Below, piece by piece: positions 33,532 through 40,666 of a DNA stretch of 64,000 nucleotides (positions within the stretch are counted from its first letter, which is position 1; each line of letters begins with the position of its first letter). Both the position numbers and the translations under genes were made by a program. The notes under the pieces are model-generated. The model saw nothing but the letters and a program-made list of their open reading frames with translations, searched no databases and was not told where the DNA came from. The stretch covers positions 1 through 64,000 of the forward strand of contig JAFAKB010000079.1 of NCBI GenBank assembly GCA_019235885.1, read 5' to 3'. The stretch is from Candidatus Eremiobacterota bacterium (GTDB taxonomy: Bacteria; Vulcanimicrobiota; Vulcanimicrobiia; Vulcanimicrobiales; Vulcanimicrobiaceae).

Positions 33532-34015
33532 GCGTCTCCAGCAGGTTTCGACGACCTACGCGACGGCCCCGTTCGCAGAGCCGTCCATTGTGAAGCGTCC
33601 GGTGCTCATGGCGACGGCGGTCGCGTTCGTTTCGTAGACAAGGATTCGGCCTCCGCGCTATCGGCCAACCCGCGGACCCCGCGGGGACGTCTTAAATGAT
33701 CGGCTTACGAAGCGGGGCACGTGAACCAAGGGCGGGACGGGGCCAACACCATCGTCACGGTGCCATGGCCTCCTTCCCTGGTCCGCGAAGGCTTCGCAAA
33801 ACGTGAGTCGTGCTCTTGCGGTGGATTGACGGGAAATACCGGAAACTGCGGCGAGACACCGTGGACAACTGAAGTTTCCTGTGGACAATGTGGACAAGGG
33901 GGCTTGACAAACCCCGCGGTACACGGCTCAATATATTAACTAGATAGCGTTGGTACCCGGTTGGGCGCCACGCTTTTTTCTTTTTCTGCTTAGAGTTGCA
34001 ACGAGGCTTAGTTCC
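33532..34015. other. 484-base stretch with no convincing gene; three TGTGGACAA-like 9-mers
   Basis: Short frames are present, including a Cys-rich one at 33721-33939, but none has family features or a good ribosome site. Two adjacent copies of TGTGGACAA (33880-33888, 33889-33897) and one CGTGGACAA (33860-33868) occur; the complement TTGTCCACA is one base from the DnaA-box consensus. AT-rich sequence and a TTGACA-like hexamer follow at about 33903-33940, a possible weak promoter for the next frame. Confidence 0.4.
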
Positions 34016-34249
34016 GTGAAGAAGGTCCGCTACATCCGCCGCAAACGCAGCCCGCCGCCCTGGCGCAGCCCGCGGTCGAAGAATGGAGGGGAATCCGACG
34101 TCGCAATGTGGACCGCGGTTACCATCATCGCGCTAGCTGGAATCGCCGGAATGATTTATGTGAAGGTCGCTGGCCTTCACGAAGAGTCCCTTTACACATT
34201 TTTCCTGCTCATTCTTGTAACGATCAGGGAGTTCGGGCGGGCCGGTTGA
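34016..34249 (+). CDS. Putative small membrane protein
   Basis: A 77-residue frame from GTG 34016, with GAGG about ten bases upstream. The first 30 residues are very basic (VKKVRYIRRKRSPPPWRSPR). Two hydrophobic segments follow: AVTIIALAGIAGMIYV and SLYTFFLLILVTI, giving a hairpin topology. No family recognised. Composition is less GC-rich than surrounding housekeeping genes, as in the rest of this accessory region. Could be a small toxin or a chance frame. Confidence 0.4.
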   Translation: MKKVRYIRRKRSPPPWRSPRSKNGGESDVAMWTAVTIIALAGIAGMIYVKVAGLHEESLYTFFLLILVTIREFGRAG

Positions 34250-34352
34250 CCGCGGAAGCACGAACCGCGTACGGCGCGCGCGAGCGCCACGGCATCCGGG
34301 GATTGCCAGACCTAGACGACCGCAGCACAAGAGGACACGGGACAGGGCTCAT

Positions 34353-34388
34353 TTGACGCTTTTATCCCTAAATGGCATAATAGCGTCA
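34353..34388 (+). promoter_or_regulatory. abiE promoter and inverted-repeat operator
   Basis: TTGACG (34353-34358), a 17-base spacer and CATAAT (34376-34381) form a sigma-70-like promoter. Overlapping it, TGACGCT (34354-34360) and AGCGTCA (34382-34388) are a perfect 7-bp inverted repeat bracketing both promoter boxes, suitable for autorepression by AbiEi. The predicted start of transcription is at the GTG 34389, so the mRNA may be leaderless. Confidence 0.65.
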
Positions 34389-34949
34389 GTGGCGACAACA
34401 CTCGAAACGCTTGCCTTGGTCGCCGAAGACCATCACGGGGTCATACCGGCTGCGGCAGCGCGCGCAGCGGGCGTCTCCGCCGCGACGCTCGTAAAGTTAG
34501 CCGCACGTGGCCGGCTCGAACGCGTTGCACGAGGGGTGTATCGTCTCCCGACCTTCCCGCACTCTCTGGCACGGCACGCACAGCTGCACGAAGCGCTCGC
34601 CTTCCTCACGGCGGGCCAGGGGCCGCGAGCCGCGATTTCACACGAAAGCGCCCTCGAAGTATGGGGATTATCTGACGCATCTTCCGCACAAGTGCACGTT
34701 ACAATTCCGGCGACCGTAAGACTCCGTCGCGATGTGCCACGATGGATAAAACTCCACAAGGCGCCGTTGCCCGAACGTGACATCGACGAGTCGCATGGTT
34801 TGCGGCTGACGTCGGTCGAACGGACGATATCAGATGTGCTGCAGAGCGGACGACACGACCTCGCACTTCGTGCCGCTAATGACGCTGTCCGTTCGGGAGC
34901 ATTGACAAAGCGCCGCTCGCGTAACCTGATGCGTGAGGTACGTCCTTGA
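34389..34949 (+). CDS. abiEi: AbiEi-family antitoxin/repressor
   Basis: A 186-residue type IV antitoxin. The N-terminal winged helix is VATTLETLALVAEDHHGVIP followed by ARAAGVSAATLVKLAARG and RLERVARGVYRLP, the classic AbiEi DNA-binding domain; the rest is the AbiEi C-terminal domain (AAISHESALEVWGLSD, RLTSVERTISDVLQ). GTG 34389 is chosen over TTG 34353 because the latter is the -35 box of the likely promoter. The toxin gene begins at TTG 34946, overlapping this stop as TTGA. Confidence 0.88.
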   Translation: MATTLETLALVAEDHHGVIPAAAARAAGVSAATLVKLAARGRLERVARGVYRLPTFPHSLARHAQLHEALAFLTAGQGPRAAISHESALEVWGLSDASSAQVHVTIPATVRLRRDVPRWIKLHKAPLPERDIDESHGLRLTSVERTISDVLQSGRHDLALRAANDAVRSGALTKRRSRNLMREVRP

Positions 34950-35989
34950 GGCAGCGCCGACCGCAAGAACGCCTTACGAACGCCATTCCGCGCATCGCGC
35001 GAGCTTACGGATTGGCCGAAGCTCGGGTACGCACTTGGGTCTCATTTATAGCGGTTAGTGGAGCACTACAAACCGCAGTGGAGCGTGGTGACCTCGTTTC
35101 ATATCAGCTGAAAGGTGGCGTGGCACTCGAACTGCGCTTCCCCGGTATAGTTCGCGCCACTCGGGATCTTGACGTAGGCTTGCCCGGGACTCGTGCGCAC
35201 CGTGTGGAGCGATTCGGCGCAGCCCTTGCTGCAGGCTTCGACAGATTCGCATTTCGCGTACGGCGCGAACCATACCACATGGAGCGCGCGGACACCGTAC
35301 GAGTTGAAGTCGCGATCACATACGAAGGCCGCCCCTTTCAAACGATCGATGTCGACCTCGGTCCCGAAGATGCACCGACGGAGCCCATTGCACCGACGAT
35401 CGACGTGATCGAGACACTCGCCATCCCCATCCCAAGGCCGATTTCCTGCGTCGCAATGGCGGCTCAAATCGCACAGAAAATCCACGCCGGAACGAATCCT
35501 ACGATCATTGCTGATCCAGTGCAAGATCGCGCGCGGGATATTGTCGACATCGTTTTATTGGATGAGTTAGGACAGCTGAACGTCGAGTCGGTTCGCACGG
35601 CCGCTGAGGCAATATTCACGCAGCGCGCCGAACACAGCTGGCCTCCAAACATACCGCAATATCCGGATTCCTGGTTAGCGACAATGGGGACCCTCGCCTC
35701 AGAACTAAAGTTGGCGCGAAATGGGCCCGAAGTCGTGTCGCTTTTTTCACGCGTAATGGCCCGGCTCGTAGGAGTATCGCTTGTGCCTGGTTTCGAGTAC
35801 CAATTCATAAATCTTCCCCTCACCGATTCGCAAAATGCGACACCGCCCGATCATCCGAATGTGGTGCGGCTTCAGGAGCTCGCTCGCGAGGGTTGGCGAA
35901 TTCACACGCTGCTAGGAAACCCGAGCTACGGAGCCTACGTGATCGCGGTTCTAGAACGAATCTCGGAGAATACCGCCTCCCCCAGCTAA
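34946..35989 (+). CDS. abiEii: AbiEii-family nucleotidyltransferase toxin
   Basis: A 347-residue MNT-fold toxin. The catalytic block is YQLKGGVALELRFPGIVRATRDLDVGLPG: KGG at 56-58 and the metal-binding D-x-D (DLD, 74-76). The later PISCVAMAAQIAQKIHAGT and DRARDIVDIVLL match the family helical domain with its conserved Lys. Relatives transfer nucleotides to tRNA or proteins and abort phage infection or stall growth. Start TTG 34946 overlaps the antitoxin stop. A decayed copy of its central part lies at about 27985-28190. Confidence 0.88.
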   Translation: MRQRRPQERLTNAIPRIARAYGLAEARVRTWVSFIAVSGALQTAVERGDLVSYQLKGGVALELRFPGIVRATRDLDVGLPGTRAHRVERFGAALAAGFDRFAFRVRREPYHMERADTVRVEVAITYEGRPFQTIDVDLGPEDAPTEPIAPTIDVIETLAIPIPRPISCVAMAAQIAQKIHAGTNPTIIADPVQDRARDIVDIVLLDELGQLNVESVRTAAEAIFTQRAEHSWPPNIPQYPDSWLATMGTLASELKLARNGPEVVSLFSRVMARLVGVSLVPGFEYQFINLPLTDSQNATPPDHPNVVRLQELAREGWRIHTLLGNPSYGAYVIAVLERISENTASPS

Positions 35990-36035
35990 AACCAACGTTC
36001 GTCGCGCCAGCGTCGAGCGGCCCGAGACGACCCGC

Positions 36036-36265
36036 AATGCGCGCGCACGCGTTCACCGGCGACCAGCGCTCCGCGACGCCGCGCTGCGCGCGCTCGACGG
36101 CATCCTGACGTCTCGCGTGGAGCGCGCGAACGGTACCGCGCTCCCCGGCGAATGGCCGCATCTCGTGCGACTACGCGACCGGCTCGGCCGGTGGGATGCG
36201 CGTCCTCGACCGGCTTGAGCGCGGCCGTCCCGCCAATTTTTTCTTCGACTACTATTTCGGCGCGG
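36036..36265 (+). pseudogene. 3' remnant of a second LanKC gene
   Basis: Aligns closely with 31003-31235, the 3' end of the intact LanKC: the GCGTTCACCGGCGA block, GACGGCATCCTGAC, CATCTCGTGCGACTACGCGA and GAGCGCGGC recur in order. A small deletion near 36148 breaks the frame and only the cyclase end remains. It abuts the hslU stop (36286). Shows that at least two LanKC copies once existed in this locus. Confidence 0.85.
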
Positions 36266-36285
36266 CGCTCGCCGCACGGCGGACG

Positions 36286-37728
36286 TCAGAGTATGTAACT
36301 GCTCAGATCCGAATCGCCGGCGATCGACTCCAATCGCGCGCGAACATAGGCGGCGTCGATCGTCTTCTGCCCGCCTTCTTCCGGGGCGCTGAACGCGATC
36401 TCGTCCAGCACGCGCTCGAGGACCGTGTGCAGCCGTCGCGCGCCGATGTTCTCGGTCTGCTCGTTCACCCGCATGGCGAGCCGCGCGATCTCCGAGATCG
36501 CGTCCGGCGTCACGTCGAGCTCGACGCCGTCGGCGCCGAGCAGCGCTTTGTACTGACCGATCAGCGCGTTCTCCGGCTGCGTAAGGATCACTTCGAAGTC
36601 CGCGGCGGTCAGCGAGTCGAGCTCGACCCGCACCGGAAACCGCCCTTGCAGCTCCGGGATCAAGTCGGACGGCTTCGAGACATGAAACGCGCCGGCCGCG
36701 ATGAACAACACGTGATCCGTCGACAGCGGCCCGTGCTTGGTCTGCACGGTGCTGCCTTCGACGATGGGGAGGATGTCGCGCTGCACGCCCTCGCGCGAGA
36801 CGTCCGGCCCGCGCGCGCCTTCGCGCCCGGCGACTTTGTCGATCTCGTCGATGAAGACGATCCCGTGATCGCCCGCGCGGCGCAGCGCCTCGCGCTTGAC
36901 CGCGTCCATGTCGATCAGCTTGTCGGCTTCCTGCTGCGCGAACAATCGCCGCGCGTCGGCGACGGTGACCTTCTTGCGCACGCGCTTCTTCGGCAACAGT
37001 CCGCCGAGCATCTCGCCCATGTCGCCGCCCTGACCCATCCCTTCGGCGCCGCCGATCATCCCGATCGGAAGCTGCGCTGCCTCTTCGACCTCGATCTCGA
37101 TCAAGCGCACGTCGTAGAATCCTCGCTCGACGTCGGCCTTCGCCGCGGCGCGCACGCGCGCGGCCTCGTCGTCCGGGATCGTCCGCGTCGCAGTTTGCGT
37201 CGCGCCTTGCGGCTGGTTGGCGAACGCGTTGCCGAAGATCGAGCCGAGCGAGGCCGCGAACGGGTTCGCCTGCTGCGGCTGCGGCGCCGACGTCTCGGGG
37301 TGCAGCACGTCGACGATCCGTTCGACCGCCGCCGCGTCGGCCGCCTCACGCACGTCGCTGCGGCGCTCGTCCGACACCATCCGCACCGCGGCTTCCGCGA
37401 GGTCGCGCACCATCGACTCGACGTCGCGCCCCACGTAGCCCACCTCGGTGTACTTCGTCGCCTCGACCTTGATGAACGGCGCGCCGGCGAGCGTCGCCAG
37501 CCGGCGCGCGATCTCGGTCTTCCCGACGCCGGTCGGCCCGATCATCAGGATGTTCTTCGGCGCGACCTCTTTGCGCACGGCCTCGGGAAGCCGCTCGCGC
37601 CGGTAGCGGTTGCGCATCGCGACCGCGACCGCGCGCTTGGCGTCGCCTTGTCCGACGATGTAGCGGTCGAGCTCCGCGACGATCTCGCGCGGCGTCAGCT
37701 CTTGGGCGTTGCGAACGGGTGCCATCAC
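36286..37728 (-). CDS. hslU: HslU, ATPase subunit of HslUV protease
   Basis: A 480-residue AAA+ unfoldase (ClpY). It has [27 protein letters not shown] at the start, Walker [16 protein letters not shown], an I-domain insertion (residues about 110-240) and Walker [14 protein letters not shown]. The C-terminus [12 protein letters not shown] is the tail that docks into HslV. It forms a hexamer on the HslV dodecamer in the cytosol. The ATG at 37728 overlaps the hslV stop as ATGA. Length is slightly above the E. coli protein. Confidence 0.96.
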   Translation of the reverse strand: MMAPVRNAQELTPREIVAELDRYIVGQGDAKRAVAVAMRNRYRRERLPEAVRKEVAPKNILMIGPTGVGKTEIARRLATLAGAPFIKVEATKYTEVGYVGRDVESMVRDLAEAAVRMVSDERRSDVREAADAAAVERIVDVLHPETSAPQPQQANPFAASLGSIFGNAFANQPQGATQTATRTIPDDEAARVRAAAKADVERGFYDVRLIEIEVEEAAQLPIGMIGGAEGMGQGGDMGEMLGGLLPKKRVRKKVTVADARRLFAQQEADKLIDMDAVKREALRRAGDHGIVFIDEIDKVAGREGARGPDVSREGVQRDILPIVEGSTVQTKHGPLSTDHVLFIAAGAFHVSKPSDLIPELQGRFPVRVELDSLTAADFEVILTQPENALIGQYKALLGADGVELDVTPDAISEIARLAMRVNEQTENIGARRLHTVLERVLDEIAFSAPEEGGQKTIDAAYVRARLESIAGDSDLSSYIL

Positions 37729-38255
37729 AGCGTTATCACTTCGACGTCGTCGTTGGTGTAGATGTCGATGCGGCCGGCGATGCGCAGCGCTTCGCGCGCG
37801 ATCGCCGCGGCGTCGAGGGTCGAGTGGCCGAGCAGCGCCATCGCAGCGGCCTGCGCGTACGGCCCGCCGCTGCCGATCGCGGCGACGCCTTCGTCGGGCT
37901 CGATCACGTCGCCCGTTCCGCTGAGCACGAAGAGGTGCTCCGGCGTGCCGACGATGAGCAACGCCTCAAGCCGGCGCAGCGCGCGGTCCTGCCGCCAGTC
38001 CTTCGCCAGCTCGACGGCGGCGCGAACGACGTTGTCCTTGTACGCGCTCATCTTGCCTTCGAACTTTTCCAGCAGCGTGATCCCGTCGGCGGCGCCGCCG
38101 GCGAACCCGGCCAGCACCTTGCCGCCCGCGATGGTGCGCACTTTCCGCGCCCCGTGCTTCATGACGGTCTTGTCGACGGTAACCTGCCCGTCGCCCGCCA
38201 TCGCGATCTTCCCGTCCCGCCGAACCGCGCAGATGGTGGTCGATCGTATTTTCAC
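37725..38255 (-). CDS. hslV: HslV, peptidase subunit of HslUV protease
   Basis: A 176-residue threonine peptidase (ClpQ). GTG 38255 gives [26 protein letters not shown]. The catalytic Thr is in STTICAV, so a short N-terminal propeptide must be removed, unlike E. coli HslV where Thr follows Met, and more like Bacillus CodW. Conserved [10 protein letters not shown] and the [11 protein letters not shown] block are present. Translationally coupled to hslU. The HAD phosphatase gene diverges 140 bases away. Confidence 0.95.
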   Translation of the reverse strand: MKIRSTTICAVRRDGKIAMAGDGQVTVDKTVMKHGARKVRTIAGGKVLAGFAGGAADGITLLEKFEGKMSAYKDNVVRAAVELAKDWRQDRALRRLEALLIVGTPEHLFVLSGTGDVIEPDEGVAAIGSGGPYAQAAAMALLGHSTLDAAAIAREALRIAGRIDIYTNDDVEVITL

Positions 38256-38394
38256 GGCAAGCGGCGTCCCGCGGGTAACAGCATCTAGGCTGTCTACTCC
38301 CCGCCAGACGCGCGGGTTGCACCTCGCCCGGCGCTCGCGCTTGAGTTGCCTTGCTAGCGGACGCCGCAGCGCCGTCTCCGAATCGCGAGGCGAT

Positions 38395-39054
38395 ATGCCG
38401 CTCGACCTGGTGATCTTCGACTGCGACGGCGTGCTGGTCGACAGCGAGCCGGTCGTGAACCGCGTCGAGTCGGCGCTCTTCACCACGCTCGGCTACCCGC
38501 TGGACGTCACGGAAGCGCGCCGCCGAATGCAAGGCAAAACGGTCGGCCAAGTCGCCGAGCTCGTCGCAGCGGAGCTCGGCCGCACACTCACCGCCGAGGA
38601 GCTCTACACCTGGGGCATGACGACCGCGCTCGGGCTAGTCGAAGAGCTGCAGCCCGTCGCCGGCGTACGCGACGTGATCACGCAAGTCGCGGCATGGGGC
38701 CTGCAAACGTGCGTCGCCTCGCAGTCGCCGTTGCCGCGCGTGCGCCTCTCGCTGGCGGTGACGCAGCTCGCCGCACCGTTCGGCGCCAAGGTCTTCACCG
38801 CGTCGATGGTCGCGCGCCCGAAGCCCGCGCCCGACCTGTTCTTGTACGCCGCAGAAAAGATGAACGCCGCTCCGCAGCGCACTGCCGTGATCGAAGACTC
38901 GCCGAGCGGCGTGCTCGCCGCGCGCGCCGCGGGGATGACGGTCTTCGGCTACGCCGCCGACTCGGACGCCGGGGCGCTGCGCGCCGCGGGCGCGCACGTC
39001 TTCGCCGCGATGGACGAGCTGCCCGCGCTGCTCGCGCTCGCGCGCGAGCGCTGA
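38395..39054 (+). CDS. HAD-superfamily phosphatase (beta-phosphoglucomutase-like)
   Basis: A 219-residue HAD hydrolase. Motif [16 protein letters not shown] (nucleophile and acid/base Asp), motif II in [11 protein letters not shown], Lys in [14 protein letters not shown] and motif [18 protein letters not shown] are all in place. The cap is the small helical C1 type seen in phosphoglycolate phosphatase and beta-phosphoglucomutase relatives; the substrate is undetermined. ATG 38395 follows GAGG at five bases. It converges on trmFO with seven bases between the stops. Confidence 0.9.
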   Translation: MPLDLVIFDCDGVLVDSEPVVNRVESALFTTLGYPLDVTEARRRMQGKTVGQVAELVAAELGRTLTAEELYTWGMTTALGLVEELQPVAGVRDVITQVAAWGLQTCVASQSPLPRVRLSLAVTQLAAPFGAKVFTASMVARPKPAPDLFLYAAEKMNAAPQRTAVIEDSPSGVLAARAAGMTVFGYAADSDAGALRAAGAHVFAAMDELPALLALARER

Positions 39055-39061
39055 GCACGCG

Positions 39062-40414
39062 CTACGCGCCCACGGCGACGCGGCGCTGCGATGCGACCGC
39101 GGCGGCGAACGCGTCGATCTTCGCCAGCGCCCGCTCCGCCATCGCCGCGCGGCGAAGCTTCTTGTCGCGCACGGTGCGCTCGAGCGGCGAGAAGAACGTC
39201 CAGGTGACGTTCGCCGGCTGAAAGTCGGGCGACGCGGCGTTCTGCAGGTGCGCGATCACCGCACCCAGCGCGGTGTCCGCCGGAACCTCGACCGCCGGCA
39301 AGCCCAGCCGCTCGCGCGCCGCCGCGACCCCGGCGATCGTCCCGCACGCAGCCGCTTCGACGTACCCTTCGGCGCCCGTGATCTGCCCGGCGAAGAAGAC
39401 GCGCGGGTTCGCGCGCAGCCGCAGATCGGGCGTCAGCAGCCGCGGCGAGTCGACGAACGTGTTGCGATGCATCACGCCGAGCCGCAGCCACTCCGCGTTC
39501 GCCAACCCCGGCAGCTTGCCGAAAGCCTCTTTCTGCGCCGGCCACGTCAGCCTCGTCTGAAAGCCCACGAGATTGAGCGCGGTCCCCGCGGCGTTCTCCT
39601 TGCGCAGCTGCACGACGGCGTACGGTGCTTTGCCGGTCCGCGGATCGCGCAGCCCGACCGGCTTGAGCGGTCCGAAGCGCAGCACGTCCTCGCCGCGCGC
39701 CGCCATCTCCTCGATCGGCAGACACCCTTCGAAGTACGGCACGTCGCCCGCCGCGGCGTCGGCTTCGAACCCATGCGGCTGGTGTTTCGGGAGCGCGCGC
39801 AGATCCTCGACGAACTGCAGGTAGGTCTCGCGGTCGAGCGGGATGTTGAGGTAGTCCTCGCCCTCGCCTTTGTCGTAGCGCGATTTCCGGTACATCACCG
39901 AAGTGTCGAGCGAGTCGAGCGCAACGATCGGCGCGGCGGCGTCGTAGTAGTGCAGCCGCCCGCCGACGAACTCGTCGACCGCCGCCGCAAGCGGTTCTGA
40001 AGGAAGCGGACCGCACGCGACGATCACCAATTCCTCAGAGGGGATCCCGGTGACTTCCTCGCGCCGGATCTCGACGTTCGGCAGCGCGGAGAGCCGCGCT
40101 TCGACGAGCGCGCCGAACCGCTCGCGGTCGACCGCCAGCGCCCCACCGGCCGGGACCGCCGCTTCGCGCGCGGACGTGATGATCAACGAGTCGAGCCGCG
40201 CGAGCTCTTCTTTGAGCAGCCCGACGGCATTCTCGAGCGCGGCGCCGCGGAACGAGTTGGAGCACACGAGCTCGGCCAGCGTGCCGGTATGATGCGCGGG
40301 GCCGCGCTTGTGCGGGCGCATTTCGTAGAGGGTGACGTTTGCCCCGCGGCGCGCTGCTTGCCAGGCCGCTTCGCTCCCGGCGAGTCCGCCGCCGATTACG
40401 GTGATGTCCGGCAT
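39062..40414 (-). CDS. trmFO: tRNA m5U54 methyltransferase TrmFO (folate/FAD-dependent)
   Basis: A 450-residue flavoprotein that makes T54 in tRNA using methylenetetrahydrofolate. It has the FAD motif ITVIGGGLAGSEAAWQAA, VTLYEMRPHKRGPAHHTGTLAELVCSNSFR, and the catalytic Cys region (LVCSNSFR), plus FFAGQITGAEGYVEAA toward the C-terminus. TrmFO occurs instead of SAM-dependent TrmA in many Gram-positives and deep-branching phyla. It lies between topA and the hslVU genes, but xerC, usual in that order, is missing. Confidence 0.96.
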   Translation of the reverse strand: MPDITVIGGGLAGSEAAWQAARRGANVTLYEMRPHKRGPAHHTGTLAELVCSNSFRGAALENAVGLLKEELARLDSLIITSAREAAVPAGGALAVDRERFGALVEARLSALPNVEIRREEVTGIPSEELVIVACGPLPSEPLAAAVDEFVGGRLHYYDAAAPIVALDSLDTSVMYRKSRYDKGEGEDYLNIPLDRETYLQFVEDLRALPKHQPHGFEADAAAGDVPYFEGCLPIEEMAARGEDVLRFGPLKPVGLRDPRTGKAPYAVVQLRKENAAGTALNLVGFQTRLTWPAQKEAFGKLPGLANAEWLRLGVMHRNTFVDSPRLLTPDLRLRANPRVFFAGQITGAEGYVEAAACGTIAGVAAARERLGLPAVEVPADTALGAVIAHLQNAASPDFQPANVTWTFFSPLERTVRDKKLRRAAMAERALAKIDAFAAAVASQRRVAVGA

Positions 40415-40445
40415 AGGTCGATTTCCGGTCTTACGATGGTGGCTC

Positions 40446-40470
40446 GCCCGTCGACAAGCTCAGGGTGACA
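40446..40470. repeat. Short palindrome-type intergenic repeat
   Basis: CCGTCGACAAGCTCAGGG with the trailing TGACA resembles a widespread half-palindromic intergenic sequence of high-GC genomes (consensus near CCTTCGACAAGCTCAGG). Only one copy was noticed in this window, between trmFO and the hairpin element. Confidence 0.4.
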
Positions 40471-40492
40471 GTGCTTGCCACGATCGTGTCTG

Positions 40493-40638
40493 CGTTCGGG
40501 GTGGGGATGGCCTTTTGCCGGGGCGTTTGAGAAATTCGCGGAGGCAGGATGCCGGGAGCGAATTTTCAACGAGTAGCGATTTTCCAGGGATGGAAAATCG
40601 CGGGCGTCCCCGGCGAAAGACCATCCCCGCCCCGAACG
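40493..40638 (+). other. Large three-way-junction hairpin element
   Basis: A 146-base element with an outer stem of 31 + 31 bases (40493-40523 with 40608-40638; 28 Watson-Crick pairs, two G-U wobbles and one C-A mismatch if transcribed from the plus strand). Inside are two further hairpins: 40527-40539 with 40558-40569, tipped by GGCA/TGCC (40543-40553), and a perfect 10-bp stem 40576-40585 with 40592-40601. No open frame. It lies between trmFO and topA. It could be a structured RNA, a palindromic mobile repeat or a nucleoid site. Confidence 0.7.
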
Positions 40639-40666
40639 CCGTCCGAAACGCCGCCCGAGATCCACC

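Noticed and set aside
33721-33939. Cys/Gly-rich 72-codon frame that could look like a second precursor peptide
   Set aside because: No leader motif, no ribosome site and its Cys codons come from the TGTGGACAA repeats.
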